This document shows positions 51,115-60,828 of a stretch of 64,000 nucleotides of DNA, one piece after another; within the stretch, counting starts at the first letter, position 1, and the number at the start of each line of letters is the position of its first letter. Source of the stretch: Enterococcus faecalis_A (GTDB lineage Bacteria; Bacillota; Bacilli; Lactobacillales; Enterococcaceae). The position numbers were made by a program, and so were the translations under genes. The stretch spans positions 62,001 to 126,000 of the forward strand of contig JBPDWA010000008.1 in the NCBI GenBank assembly GCA_051295955.1, written 5' to 3'. The notes below the pieces were generated by a model. The model was not told the DNA's origin and searched no databases. It saw only the letters and a program-made list of their open reading frames with translations.

Positions 51115-51771
51115 TTAAAGAATAATATTATCTTTGATAACGCCTAAGTCTTTAATTAAAATTTTTCGATTTTGGATCGTAATCGCCCCCGTATCTTTTA
51201 ATTGTTGAATCATACGATTTACACTGCTAGCAGAAGTAATTCCGCAGAAATGAGCGATTTCTTCATTAGTCACCACAAAATCAATTAAAATGCCATTCTC
51301 TGTAGACACGCCGAATGTATCGTAAAGTTCGTAGATTTGCGTACAAACGGCACCGAATTTTCCATTCATTAACATTTGTTGCATCTTTTTCATAGAATGC
51401 ATTAAACGGACACGATAGTAATCTTTGACATACATTTGCAGTTCTTTGCTTTGATTAATATCTTTCCAGAATTGGATACGATCGATTTGATAGAGTTCCG
51501 CTTGGTCAGACTCAATGCGAATATTAAAAGGTGCGTCAATAAACTGAGAATATTCATCTCTAACCAACGATACAATTTCTAAACTATTGATGTAGCGCAA
51601 ATTAAATTCACGTCCATCTTTTGAAATAACGCTGGTTTTGATAATTCCGTCTTTTAATACATAAGCGTAGCGATCTTGAAGGCCTTCATAGGTTAAATAA
51701 TTTCTTTTCTTTTTGACAACAATGGGAAACGAGTGACTGTCTAGATACTTTTGTAAAACGGATTTTTCCAT
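51115..51771 (-). CDS. Crp/Fnr family regulator, Ers/PrfA-like
   Basis: This 218-residue regulator has a cNMP-like beta-barrel (about 1-120), a long dimer helix (about 105-140) and a C-terminal winged helix with VTNEEIAHFCGITSASSVNRM (about 166-186). It lacks the N-terminal cysteine cluster of oxygen-sensing Fnr. GGAG precedes the ATG on the minus strand. It is divergent from an MFS transporter, the arrangement resembling the enterococcal Ers regulator and its target transporter as I recall. A PrfA-box-like palindrome lies between them (51893-51911). The Ers link is inference. Confidence 0.78.
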   Translation of the reverse strand: MEKSVLQKYLDSHSFPIVVKKKRNYLTYEGLQDRYAYVLKDGIIKTSVISKDGREFNLRYINSLEIVSLVRDEYSQFIDAPFNIRIESDQAELYQIDRIQFWKDINQSKELQMYVKDYYRVRLMHSMKKMQQMLMNGKFGAVCTQIYELYDTFGVSTENGILIDFVVTNEEIAHFCGITSASSVNRMIQQLKDTGAITIQNRKILIKDLGVIKDNIIL

Positions 51772-51892
51772 TCGTGAGTAACTCCTCGTAGATTATTGTA
51801 ATATTTTTCATCCAAATAGTTCTTGATGAAATGAAAATGATTTTTTTTCTAAAAAATACTTCATTACTAGTTAAACGGATAAAACATCAAAA

Positions 51893-51911
51893 ATCAACAA
51901 CAAATGTTGAT
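51893..51911. promoter_or_regulatory. PrfA/Ers-box-like palindrome between regulator and MFS gene
   Basis: ATCAACA and TGTTGAT form an inverted repeat around five bases; the inner CAACA-AA-TGTTG retains the AACA-NN-TGTT core of the PrfA box. It lies 122 bases upstream of the regulator and about 300 bases upstream of the MFS start, in the 436-base divergent spacer. Control of one or both genes by the regulator is inferred. Confidence 0.5.
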
Positions 51912-52207
51912 AAAATTTGATATTTACTTTTTATAATGCTTTTTTGCAATTACAAAACCACATTTATTAAACCGAGGTTTTCTATATACTAAACATATAA
52001 AAGAATTTCAGAAAATTTTTTGGAAAGTAACATAAAGTGAGGGGATTAAAAACAGCAGTGAAAATAATCAAAACTAAAAATAGCAGAAACTAAGTAGCTA
52101 ATGTTTTGCTTGCTGGTTAGATTTTGAAAAATATACGCTGGTTTCTTGCTACTTATTGTAAATAGTAGCAGTGAATTTTAAAAATAAGAGAGGATCTTGA
52201 AATCACC

Positions 52208-53443
52208 ATGACAGCACAAACAAATGAAAAATTATTTAATAAAGGGTTCGTTAGTATTACTTTGATCAACTTTATAGTATATCTTGTTTACTATTTACTG
52301 ATGGTTATTATTGCAGTAATCGCTCAAGATAATTTGCATGCAACTTTAGGTCAAGCAGGTCTGGCTTCAGGTATTTACATCATCGGTACCTTACTGGCAC
52401 GACTTTTTATGGGGAAAACCCTAGAGTTAATCGGTCGCAAGCAGGTTTTACGCTATGGTGCTTTGTTTTATTTAATTACAACTATTGCTTATTTATACAT
52501 GCCGAATATCGGAATTCTCTATCTCGTACGCTTTTTAAATGGCTTTGGATACGGAACAGTATCTACAGCAACGAATGCGATTGTAACGGCGTATATTCCA
52601 AAAGCAAAAAAAGGGGAAGGCATCAACTATTACGGGTTAAGTACTAGTTTGGCAGCCGCTATTGGACCTTTTATCGGTATGGTTTTATTAAATTCAACCA
52701 GTTTCTATTTTATTATTTTGTTCTCCATTGTCTTGATTTTTCTTACAACAGTTGCTTGTTTTGTGTTCCCTGTTAAAAATATCCACCTAACACCAGAGCA
52801 TAAAGCAAACTTGTCTCGCTGGACAGTTGATAGTTTTATTGAAAAGAAAGTCTTATTTGTAACATTTATTGCATTTTTGATGGGGTTAGCTTATTCTAGC
52901 GTACTATCATTTCTATCTTCTTATGCCAAAGTCATTGACTTAGTAAGTGCAAGTTCTTACTTTTTCGTGGTCTATGCCCTCGTTATTACCGCAACTCGGC
53001 CATTATCCGGTCGAATTTTTGATAAACGAGGTGAAAATTATGTGATGTATCCTAGTTATCTATTCTTAACCGTGGGCTTATTCTTATTGAGTATCACTAC
53101 AAATAGCTGGATGTTATTAGTTTCAGGTGGCCTAATCGGCTTAGGTTACGGTACGTTTATGTCAAATGGCCAAGCAGTTTGTCTGAAGGAAAGTCCTAGC
53201 AGTCATCGTATTGGGATTGCTTTGTCAACTTACTTTATCGGTTTAGATCTTGGTTTGGGCGTGGGTCCTTATATTTTAGGAGAATTACATGATTTTCTAT
53301 CTTTCCAAGGCCTTTACTTATTTGCTGGTTTTATTCCTCTTGTCTGCGGGATTCTTTATGCTATTTTTTATAAAACCAAAAAGTCTGCTAGAGATGTTTC
53401 TTTAGAGAAAATAGAAGAGATTGAAGAACAATCAGAACTTTAA
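52208..53443 (+). CDS. Major facilitator superfamily transporter
   Basis: This 411-residue transporter has twelve predicted membrane helices. MFS signature A appears as ARLFMGKTLELIGRKQVLRYG between helices 2 and 3 and a degenerate copy, RPLSGRIFDKRGENYVMY, between helices 8 and 9. The ends are charged; the C-terminal tail is acidic (EKIEEIEEQSEL). AGAGGATC precedes ATG 52208. The likely role is proton-coupled export or uptake of a small compound, but the substrate cannot be read from sequence. It may be induced by the divergent Crp/Fnr-type regulator. Confidence 0.88.
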   Translation: MTAQTNEKLFNKGFVSITLINFIVYLVYYLLMVIIAVIAQDNLHATLGQAGLASGIYIIGTLLARLFMGKTLELIGRKQVLRYGALFYLITTIAYLYMPNIGILYLVRFLNGFGYGTVSTATNAIVTAYIPKAKKGEGINYYGLSTSLAAAIGPFIGMVLLNSTSFYFIILFSIVLIFLTTVACFVFPVKNIHLTPEHKANLSRWTVDSFIEKKVLFVTFIAFLMGLAYSSVLSFLSSYAKVIDLVSASSYFFVVYALVITATRPLSGRIFDKRGENYVMYPSYLFLTVGLFLLSITTNSWMLLVSGGLIGLGYGTFMSNGQAVCLKESPSSHRIGIALSTYFIGLDLGLGVGPYILGELHDFLSFQGLYLFAGFIPLVCGILYAIFYKTKKSARDVSLEKIEEIEEQSEL

Positions 53444-53486
53444 ACGGTGAGTAATTAAAATTTAATTATAGAAGGGATGCTTTATT

Positions 53487-53657
53487 ATGAATACAGATGA
53501 ACGAGTATTGGAAGTACTACAAAAAACATTGGTAAAAATTGAAGAACTAAATACGCGCTTGGGTCATATTGAAGAAGATCTGGATACATTGGATCACTTA
53601 GATCAATATGTGCGTGAAATTGAGATGGTTACTGAAAACAATAATATCATCGGTTAA
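53487..53657 (+). CDS. 56-residue coiled-coil small protein
   Basis: This short gene starts ATG behind GAAGGGATG and ends TAA, followed by a terminator. It encodes 56 residues with a strong heptad pattern (LEVLQKTLVKIEELNTRLGH, then IEEDLDTLDHLDQYV), almost all acidic or hydrophobic. It likely forms a helical hairpin or dimer. It lies 43 bases after the MFS gene and may be co-transcribed with it. No family is recognised. Confidence 0.6.
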   Translation: MNTDERVLEVLQKTLVKIEELNTRLGHIEEDLDTLDHLDQYVREIEMVTENNNIIG

Positions 53658-53689
53658 AGAAGAGTCTTTTAAAAAGGAAAGTATAAGCA

Positions 53690-53722
53690 AAAGGGATCGA
53701 ATGAAACATTCGTCCCTTTTTT
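53690..53722. terminator. Terminator between the coiled-coil gene and rpiR
   Basis: AAAGGGA-TC-GAATG pairs with CATTC-G-TCCCTTT and is followed by T. It serves the convergent ends. Confidence 0.75.
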
Positions 53723-53724
53723 AT

Positions 53725-54606
53725 TTAAATAAATTCTTCTGTACCTGGGTATGCCAGCAACCCCGTTTGTAATAATTCTTGTTTTCCCTGTAGTTCTAGA
53801 ACATTTTTTTTATAATCTCTGGCATACAAAGATGCAAATAAGGTGCCTAAAATATATTCAAAAGCAGTTTGTGAGGAAAAGGTAGCTACTTTTGCAAAAT
53901 CGTATTCTTCTTGAACCGTAATAATTGGCAAAGTAGCACATTTTATTAGCGGCGAACGAAGATTTCCAGTTAAGAGCAGAATAGGAATTGCTTGTTCATG
54001 AAGATAGTGCATCACTTTTTTGTAGAGGGGGACGGTTCCGCTGTATGTGATGAAGATTGCACAATCTTGAGGTGTTAAATTAGTAGCGTTCCAAGCTTCA
54101 TCTGCATATTCTTCCGCAATGATAGCCAGCTTATTTAATTTAACTAACTTATTTTGAAAACTGCGAGCCCGTATTTGTGAGTCTCCGCGGGCAAATAGAT
54201 AGATATGGTTCGCTGCTTGGAGCATATCGGTGGCTTGTTCTAAGGCGGATTCTTCTAATTGGATCATCGTTTTTTTTATAGTATTGATCGTCAAATCCGC
54301 CATTTTTTTCGCAATCTCAATGGCTGTATCATTTTCATCAAAGGGAAAATTTACGTTAACATCCGTTGCAGTGTGAAGCTTCGTATAAGCAACTTCGGAA
54401 GCTGCAGTTTTTAATTCACGGAAGCCGCTATAACCTAATTTTTTGCAGAGCCGAACTACTGCTGAATGAGATGCATAGGTATTTTTGGCTAGTTCGCTAA
54501 TCGAAAGTTTGGGTATATCCATGATGTGGTGCACGATGTAATCCGCAATTCTTTTTTCTGTGAGGGTTAATGTTGTATGGTGAGTTAGTTTTTCAATGAG
54601 CAACAT
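53725..54606 (-). CDS. RpiR family transcriptional regulator
   Basis: This 293-residue regulator has an N-terminal HTH (about 1-77) with LTEKRIADYIVHHIMDIPKLSI and AKNTYASHSAVVRLCKKLGY, then a SIS sugar-phosphate-binding domain (about 115-260) with IYLFARGDSQIRARSFQNK and IFITYSGTVPLYKKV. ATG 54606 follows GGAGGTG; an upstream in-frame start overlaps it. It is divergent from a Gfo/Idh/MocA oxidoreductase gene and probably controls it in response to a sugar phosphate. Ligand unknown. Confidence 0.9.
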   Translation of the reverse strand: MLLIEKLTHHTTLTLTEKRIADYIVHHIMDIPKLSISELAKNTYASHSAVVRLCKKLGYSGFRELKTAASEVAYTKLHTATDVNVNFPFDENDTAIEIAKKMADLTINTIKKTMIQLEESALEQATDMLQAANHIYLFARGDSQIRARSFQNKLVKLNKLAIIAEEYADEAWNATNLTPQDCAIFITYSGTVPLYKKVMHYLHEQAIPILLLTGNLRSPLIKCATLPIITVQEEYDFAKVATFSSQTAFEYILGTLFASLYARDYKKNVLELQGKQELLQTGLLAYPGTEEFI

Positions 54607-54807
54607 ACGCTTCACCTCCAACGTTAGTGTAGCGTATTTGGTAAGGGAAGGCCAGCCTGGATGTTCATTTTTTGAACAAAATGTTCAGAAAACGGGTACT
54701 TTTTCCGCTGATTTTGAAAATTCTATTCAAAATGGCTCATAGCTTCACCGATTACTAGCTGATTGAGTATACTAGAAAGGAAAATTGTAATTTTAGGAGG
54801 AATTGAT

Positions 54808-55830
54808 ATGCTGACTATTGCTTACATTGGTAACGGCAAAAGTGCCAATCGTTATCACTTACCATTTTCAACAAAATTAACTGATAAAATTAACGTGAAA
54901 ACTATTTATTCACCTTCCAATAACAGTCCTTGGCAAAAAATAGATGGTGTTTATTACACGAATGATCTTGAAGAAATTTTCCAAGACCCAGAAATTCAAT
55001 TAGTCGTAGTAACGACTCCGTTAAAATTTCACTATTATTATGGAAAAATGATTTTAGAACGGGGTAAACATGCCTTGATTGAAAAGCCGTTTACGGAAAC
55101 TTCAGCAGAAGCTAAAGATTTATTTGCTTTAGCTAAAAAGAAAAATTTGATCATTCAATGTTATCAGAACCGCCGCTTTGATTCAGATTTTCTAACCGTT
55201 CAAAAAGTGATTGAAAGTGGGAAATTAGGGGATTTACTGGAAGTTGAAATGCACTTTGATTACTATCGTCCGGAAATTCCGGAGCAAACGAATGACTTCT
55301 CTTTAGAAGATAGTTATTTATACGGTCACGCCTGTCATACGGTTGATCAGGTTCTGTCATATTTTGGTGATCCGGACACGATTCACTATGATGTGCGCCA
55401 ACTATTAGGCGCTGGTCGGATGAATGACTATTTTGACCTGGACTTTTATTATGACCAATTAAAAGTTTCGATCAAATCCAGTTATTTTCGTTTGAAAGAG
55501 CGACCAAGTTTTGTTGTTTACGGTAAAAAAGGTGTCTTTACAAAAGTGACGAAAGATCGGCAAGAAGAACATTTGAAACTGTTTTATATGCCTGATCATG
55601 CTGATTTTGGCGTAGATTTGCCGCAGCATTATGGAGCTTTGACGTATATGGATGAAAGAGGTCAGTATCACGAAGAAAAAGTAGTATCAGAGGTAGGGGA
55701 TTATAGCCGTGTATATGCTGGGGTATATGACACAATTATCAACGGTCAACCAAAAATTGTAAAAGACGAAGAAACAATTCGCCAAGTGGAAATTTTAGAA
55801 ACAGGAATCCAAACAGTAAAAGCCAACTAG
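54808..55830 (+). CDS. Gfo/Idh/MocA family NAD(P)-dependent oxidoreductase
   Basis: This 340-residue enzyme has a Rossmann domain with TIAYIGNGKSANRYHLPF (about 3-20) and the consensus EKPFTETSAEAK (about 92-103; EKP motif with catalytic Lys), and a C-terminal mixed alpha/beta domain with HACHTVDQVLSYFGDPD (catalytic His pattern). ATG 54808 behind TAGGAGG is chosen over ATG 54763. Family members oxidise or reduce sugars, inositols or related hydroxyacids. The divergent RpiR regulator suggests a sugar-derived substrate. It is followed by a hairpin terminator at 55892-55931. Confidence 0.9.
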   Translation: MLTIAYIGNGKSANRYHLPFSTKLTDKINVKTIYSPSNNSPWQKIDGVYYTNDLEEIFQDPEIQLVVVTTPLKFHYYYGKMILERGKHALIEKPFTETSAEAKDLFALAKKKNLIIQCYQNRRFDSDFLTVQKVIESGKLGDLLEVEMHFDYYRPEIPEQTNDFSLEDSYLYGHACHTVDQVLSYFGDPDTIHYDVRQLLGAGRMNDYFDLDFYYDQLKVSIKSSYFRLKERPSFVVYGKKGVFTKVTKDRQEEHLKLFYMPDHADFGVDLPQHYGALTYMDERGQYHEEKVVSEVGDYSRVYAGVYDTIINGQPKIVKDEETIRQVEILETGIQTVKAN

Positions 55831-55891
55831 CACTAAACTCAGCTGCCGACCTTTTTAAAGAGCTAGGCATACAAGGGTATGGAAACTAATG

Positions 55892-55931
55892 CGCTCCTAA
55901 AGTTAAATCCAAGAATCTAACCTTAGGAGCG
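55892..55931 (+). terminator. Terminator after the oxidoreductase gene
   Basis: CGCTCCTAA pairs with TTAGGAGCG, extended by AGTTA with TAAC. The T-run is weak. From here to 56784 there is no intact gene; the stretch holds a pseudogene remnant and a minus-strand terminator. Confidence 0.6.
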
Positions 55932-56216
55932 TAATTTAATCAGCAACGTATGCTTATTTTTTTTCCAAAAATCCGTACTGTTAAGCCATAAAAATCAGGA
56001 TGCTGGAACAAAAGTATCCAGCCTTAAGAAGAGGTTGTTTCTGCTTTCGTCGTTTATTCAGTTTTTAGGTATTAGATAAAGATGGGTGTTTTGCCTGACA
56101 CTCGCTAATGTCGGAACAGTACCCTTTCACTCGTTAAAAGTCTGAACAACTGAAAACAGCTGAAATTGTCGCTACTAAAGTGTAGTCAGGCGATCAATTC
56201 CTTACTACAGAAAACT

Positions 56217-56426
56217 TTATTGTTTTACAAAAGAAACGAAGAAGGGCTTATCACTGTCTACAGTAGTAATTGATCCTGAACCAAAACTTACTAGAATGGA
56301 TCCGTAATTACTTGTTAATAAATATTTATAATCACGGTCTCCGGTTATTCTTCTAAATCCGAAGCGATCTGAGTGGCCTTTATCCCCCCGGTATAACCCC
56401 CCGTGTGTATAGCTGCTATCGTTAAA
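56217..56426 (-). pseudogene. C-terminal remnant of an unidentified protein
   Basis: On the minus strand 69 sense codons run from just after an in-frame TAG (56427-56429) to TAA 56217-56219 with no start codon at the 5' end. The sequence looks like a folded protein end: SYTHGGLYRGDKGHSDRFGF, then SITTVDSDKPFFVSFVKQ at the C terminus. The 5' part appears lost or scrambled. I cannot name the family. Confidence 0.4.
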
Positions 56427-56553
56427 CTAATGAACTTACAGCACAAGGCTTACTTCAAATACAGTTATTTAAAATTAAAACCATTAATTTTGTTTGTTAC
56501 CTATTTCAGCGAAGTGCTTTCTTTAGTTCTACATCATTGACCTCACCCAATTT

Positions 56554-56606
56554 AAAAAACCTGCGCCCAAGGAACTTTATGCAAATTTTGCTAAGTTCGA
56601 GCGCAG
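56554..56606 (-). terminator. Minus-strand terminator of the binding-protein gene
   Basis: On the minus strand CTGCGC pairs with GCGCAG and GAACTT with AAGTTC, followed by six T. It lies about 180 bases after the stop of the gene at 56785-57876. Confidence 0.75.
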
Positions 56607-56784
56607 AAAGATCTAAACACCAAAATTTATGTCATGGCTATTGCCCATTCTAGGGCTAAATTGAAATTCTAGTAATCCAAAGCTCAAGTATTAAGTCACT
56701 ATATAGTCAGCTACATCTCATGAAGTATTGCTTTACCTTCAACCTGTACGCCTTTTTCTATCTAGTTTATTGACAAATGGTTAG

Positions 56785-57876
56785 TTATCTATCCTTTAAA
56801 ACCTCATTTAACATAGAATCGGATATATCATAATTATACACATATTTATAGTAATTTTTTGTAGCCAGCCTTAATTTATTATCATCTACAGCTTTTTTAT
56901 CTAATTTATTTGTAATATATAAAGGTAGGAGTGAACTTTCTCCGCCTGCTCCGCCCCAATTATGAATACCAACGGGAGTGGATATTATATTATTCTCGTG
57001 AAAAGCTTTTGTGTTGGCCAAAGCGTTATTTAAAATTTTCCCTTCCTTAATATCTTTTGCACTGCCAAAGCAAACAATAATAACATCAGGATTCCACTTT
57101 AATAACTGCTCTTCACTAACATCAATTTGTTGTGCTTTATCCGCAAAAAATGGCAGATCTGATGCAACATTTTTTAACCCAGCCATCTTTAAATAATAAT
57201 CTCCGTAAGAACCTTTTCCACTTACCCTTAATACCTTATTATTAACCATATAAACATATAGTCCAGTTTTACCAGCAACATTTGAATGTTTTCTTACATC
57301 CTCCATTTGTTTTTTCGCTCTATTCCAAACGGTCTTAAACTTATGAGTTTCAGGAAGAGATAACTCCTTCTCATAGGTAGTTTCCCAATAATCTTGTTCT
57401 TTACTGGGATCAATAGCTCCCTCTCTATCACGATCTAAATTTATAATAGGAATATTAAATCTATCTAAATGATCATTTTGAACGGCCCCATAATAAAAAA
57501 TCTTTTGAGGTTTTAACTTTAACAAAGATTCACTATTCACCGTATATTGTTTATCCATAAAATTATTATTAATACGATCAATATCAGGTTTTATTTTTTT
57601 CAATAGAGTATAATTTCCTAGTTCATTATTTGTATTTTTTGTAAACGTCCACGGTCCCGTACCAACTATTTTAGAATAAACATTGTTATTAGCCATACCT
57701 ACACTAAATGGGCAATTCCCGGTGATGACAATTCGGGAGATTTTGCTGTCTTTACCGGAAGAAGAGCTCGTTATCTTTGAAGAACTGTGGTAATTCTGGT
57801 ATCTTATTGCGCCGAAAACTATGAATAAAAGAAGAAGTAGAGTTGAAATTGTATATAGAATATTTTTGTTTTTCAT
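56785..57876 (-). CDS. Orphan ABC-type substrate-binding protein (FhuD/TroA-like)
   Basis: This 363-residue exported protein has an N-terminal hydrophobic segment (about 8-23, STLLLLLFIVFGAI) with no lipobox cysteine, then a Ser-rich linker and a helical-backbone binding fold: NNVYSKIVGTGPWTF, LLKLKPQKIFYYGAV, and WNPDVIIVCFGS. These are typical of siderophore, heme or metal binding proteins. AAAGGATTG precedes the ATG. No permease or ATPase is nearby, so it is an orphan. Codon use is more A/T-rich than the core genes, consistent with acquisition. A Zur-like box lies about 390 bases upstream. Confidence 0.8.
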   Translation of the reverse strand: MKNKNILYTISTLLLLLFIVFGAIRYQNYHSSSKITSSSSGKDSKISRIVITGNCPFSVGMANNNVYSKIVGTGPWTFTKNTNNELGNYTLLKKIKPDIDRINNNFMDKQYTVNSESLLKLKPQKIFYYGAVQNDHLDRFNIPIINLDRDREGAIDPSKEQDYWETTYEKELSLPETHKFKTVWNRAKKQMEDVRKHSNVAGKTGLYVYMVNNKVLRVSGKGSYGDYYLKMAGLKNVASDLPFFADKAQQIDVSEEQLLKWNPDVIIVCFGSAKDIKEGKILNNALANTKAFHENNIISTPVGIHNWGGAGGESSLLPLYITNKLDKKAVDDNKLRLATKNYYKYVYNYDISDSMLNEVLKDR

Positions 57877-58262
57877 TTACTAAATCAATCCTTTCATAAC
57901 GTATAACCAACTATTTTTTAACAAATACACGAACAATTGAATATTTTTGTATATACAGTAGTCTGAATAAATCACTGAATTATATCTCCTTGAAAGACTA
58001 TCTGGTAAGTAGCGATTGCTCATTTTTTAAAGGTACTAAATGAGTCAAAATATTAGGAGTTTTCGCTGGCCATAAAGTCTGTTATTTAATTGAAGCTTTA
58101 TCTTTTCTTATTCAATGTTTGAACACTTATTTTTAATGAGGTTTTCTAATCGATATATCAATTAAGGTTTTATAATAACTGTTTCCTTGGTTCAATAATT
58201 TTAAAATGGTTATTATTACAAAAGAACCTCCATTTTCCTTAGAAATATCGTAGCCAATTCAC

Positions 58263-58283
58263 AAATCGTAATGATTACTGTTA
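58263..58283. promoter_or_regulatory. Zur-like box upstream of the orphan binding protein
   Basis: Core TCGTAATGATTACTG matches the Zur consensus TCGTAATNATTACGA except for the last two bases, with an AAA flank on the left. It lies about 390 bases upstream of the minus-strand gene starting at 57876; no obvious closer gene is intact. Confidence 0.4.
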
Positions 58284-59850
58284 ATGATTATTACATGGTG
58301 AATTGAAAATTTCAATAGTTGTTTGTTTTATTGATTCAAATAAGAATGAAAAAGAATAAAAAAAATTAAAATAACTTTAAGTTAATAGTTTGAATACACT
58401 ATTAGTAAAGAGGCTTGGAACATTCCGACTATTTATTGTTAGGCAAATTTTTGATGCGTTAAACACTAAAATAAAACAGTCAAATCGAAAAACGATTATT
58501 TCTAACAGAGGATAGGTAGTTATGCTTTATGGAGAGTTTAGTTGACTATACGGAGTTCTTGCAGCGTTCCGTATTACTTGGCAGCATACCACAAATGAAA
58601 ATACGAATGCTCCACTATGAGAATGTTTAGTCAAGGGTCAAGTCGTGACCGAAATACCTGGTTATATCATTGATTCATTTGCGTCTAAACTATACTTAAG
58701 ATGGGAGATAAAAATACTTTATGAGGCCTTTTATGATAAGCTGCTGCTCTTAATTTGAGAACAATAACGGTGAGTGAATAATTTGCATTTTTTAAGCGTA
58801 AAAAAATACCTGTCTAAAAAGACAGCTAGTACAAGCATAATATTAATATCCAGTCCCGGACAACTTTTCATGAAGACAAAAAATGAAACTAATCTACGAG
58901 AGGATGAATAGTACGCCCCACTACGAAGAAAAATTTTAAATAAAATTTTTGAGTATCCGTTTGTGAACATATTGCTTCAATTGCTTTGCCAAAACCATTT
59001 AAGTTATCAGAATACATGATTAGGCGTATCCTTAACTTAACGTTTTTCAACTTATTTAACTCTAATATTGGAAACGCAGTTCCGCTAATCTAAGTATCTA
59101 AAAGATACTTGTATCCTTTAATTGTTAAAACCGGAACAAATATATCAGCTTTCGACTAAATTGTTTTCTGGTGTTGCACTTTCGAGTGAATGAAAGATAG
59201 AATTTAAAAATTTTCTTATATACGTATTTTATGATAAGTTTACAGAAAATGGTATGATTTAGATGAAGCTGAAGGTAGGTCAATAGGAATATTGTTGAAA
59301 GACTTGACAAAAAGAAGGGTGAATTCTATAGATTGAAATCAATGAATGTATAGAAATCATCAGTATTTAATTATATTACAATGAGAAATGGTGTTGTACC
59401 TGCAATTCTTTTAGATGAGTTATAGAAAATTTCTCTGTTCATTGTCCAAGACTCACTTAAGATGGTTTGAAACTACTATAATTTAAAGATTGAAACTATA
59501 AAAAATATTATGGAATAATGTAGATAGAGCTCAAGCTAAAAATATTTCTTGTAAATGCTTGGGAAGAAAATATACAAACTTCAATATAAAAGAAAACTAA
59601 AAAAATTTTTGAGAAAGACATTTAGAAAATAGTTCAATATTATTTGAAAGGTTCAGCAATATAAATTTATATGATGAAAAAAATTAATATATTTTATTGT
59701 TGGACTATAATCAAAGTGAAAGGAACGGTCGCTTCCTGTTATAAGATGGATTAAAGATGACAATATTTCAGAAATGATCTATAATACAGCTAATCAAAAT
59801 AATAGGAAAAATTTTGGTTAGTTTATTCAGTTAAATCAAGAGAAGGATAA

Positions 59851-60141
59851 TTGAGAAAACTGTATGATTACACGGTAATTGTGATTTCGGTATTCCACAA
59901 GGCGAGTACGGTGAACTGTGTCAGAGGTGATTATAGCCAACGTATTACTAAAGCATGTAAAAATGTTACGCTCCAGTGTGAATATTGCCACAAAAAGAAT
60001 TTACGCTTCAATATGAGCATTATGTTTTTAAAGAAAGGGAAGCTTTTCAGTAATGGCTGGTCATTTAATAAAATGCTTTGGGAATTGAAATTGGTTGAGA
60101 GTCCACTTATGTTGGGAATAATATATATTCAGAGCAACTAA
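59851..60141 (+). CDS. Doubtful small open frame with cysteine pairs
   Basis: A TTG-initiated frame of 96 codons with no convincing ribosome site. It contains a CEYCHKKNLRF segment with a CxxC pair and another cysteine further upstream, as in a zinc-ribbon remnant. It ends 40 bases before the DUF2165 gene. It may be a remnant of a larger gene; I do not recognise it. Confidence 0.2.
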   Translation: MRKLYDYTVIVISVFHKASTVNCVRGDYSQRITKACKNVTLQCEYCHKKNLRFNMSIMFLKKGKLFSNGWSFNKMLWELKLVESPLMLGIIYIQSN

Positions 60142-60181
60142 GTAATGAAATTTTTTTATTATAAGATTGGAGGAATTTTTT

Positions 60182-60676
60182 ATGAATGAACAAAAGTGGA
60201 GTAGATTATTAAAAATTTTTTCTCTATTAATACCGACCTCTTATGCTTTCTTTGTTTCTATCGACAATGCAATATTTGCATGGAATGACAATTATCAGTT
60301 TGTTAAACACGTTATGTCTATGGATACTGTAAAAACTAGTGTAAATTGGAGAAGCATTAACACTCCAATATTATGGGAAATTTCTTATAACCTATTGATA
60401 ATTTTTGAAATAGCTACATTTTTAACTGGAGTAATAGGACTAATTCAGCTTATTAAAAATTTTAATAAGGAAAAAAAAATATTTGAAAAATCTAAATTCT
60501 TTGGGTATATAACCTTTTTCTTGTCCATACTAGTCTGGTTTTTTGGGTTTATAGATATAGGTGGAGAATGGTTTAAGATGTTTTTATCCCCTTCATGGAA
60601 TGGACAACCTATAGCTATGTGGCTATCTATTCTTTTTTGTGTTCTATTAAGTTTGTTTAATCAGGCAGAGCAATAG
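60182..60676 (+). CDS. DUF2165-like small integral membrane protein
   Basis: This 164-residue protein has four hydrophobic helices with aromatic-rich ends: IFSLLIPTSYAFFVSIDN, then the outer loop with SMDTVKTSVNWRSI, a third region FFLSILVWFFGFIDIGGEWF and a last helix. This pattern, with FGFIDIGGEWF and MWLSILFC, fits DUF2165. ATG 60182 follows GGAGG; an in-frame ATG 15 bases upstream overlaps the site. It is intact although surrounded by decayed DNA. Function unknown. Confidence 0.75.
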   Translation: MNEQKWSRLLKIFSLLIPTSYAFFVSIDNAIFAWNDNYQFVKHVMSMDTVKTSVNWRSINTPILWEISYNLLIIFEIATFLTGVIGLIQLIKNFNKEKKIFEKSKFFGYITFFLSILVWFFGFIDIGGEWFKMFLSPSWNGQPIAMWLSILFCVLLSLFNQAEQ

Positions 60677-60828
60677 TGTTTCACTTATAAAAAACAAGAC
60701 CAACTGCTAAATTCCAGTGTTTATAACTTGTACGTAGCTCATATATTAGAAAAAATATAAACCCTGGCTATTCATACAAACAATGTATTGATAAAATTCA
60801 CATTTTTAGTAGAGCGTTAGTATGAAAA

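Larger units (their letters stand above)
57877..60181 (+). other. Decayed A/T-rich region
   Basis: No intact gene can be supported over most of this 2.3-kb stretch. It contains a Zur-like box (58263-58283), a small hairpin CTGTCT...AGACAG (58811-58826), many short interrupted frames and one doubtful frame at 59851-60141. Confidence 0.5.

Noticed and set aside
58731..58970. Minus-strand frame in the decayed region
   Set aside because: No ribosome site, no family pattern; aromatic-rich composition typical of noncoding A/T-rich DNA.
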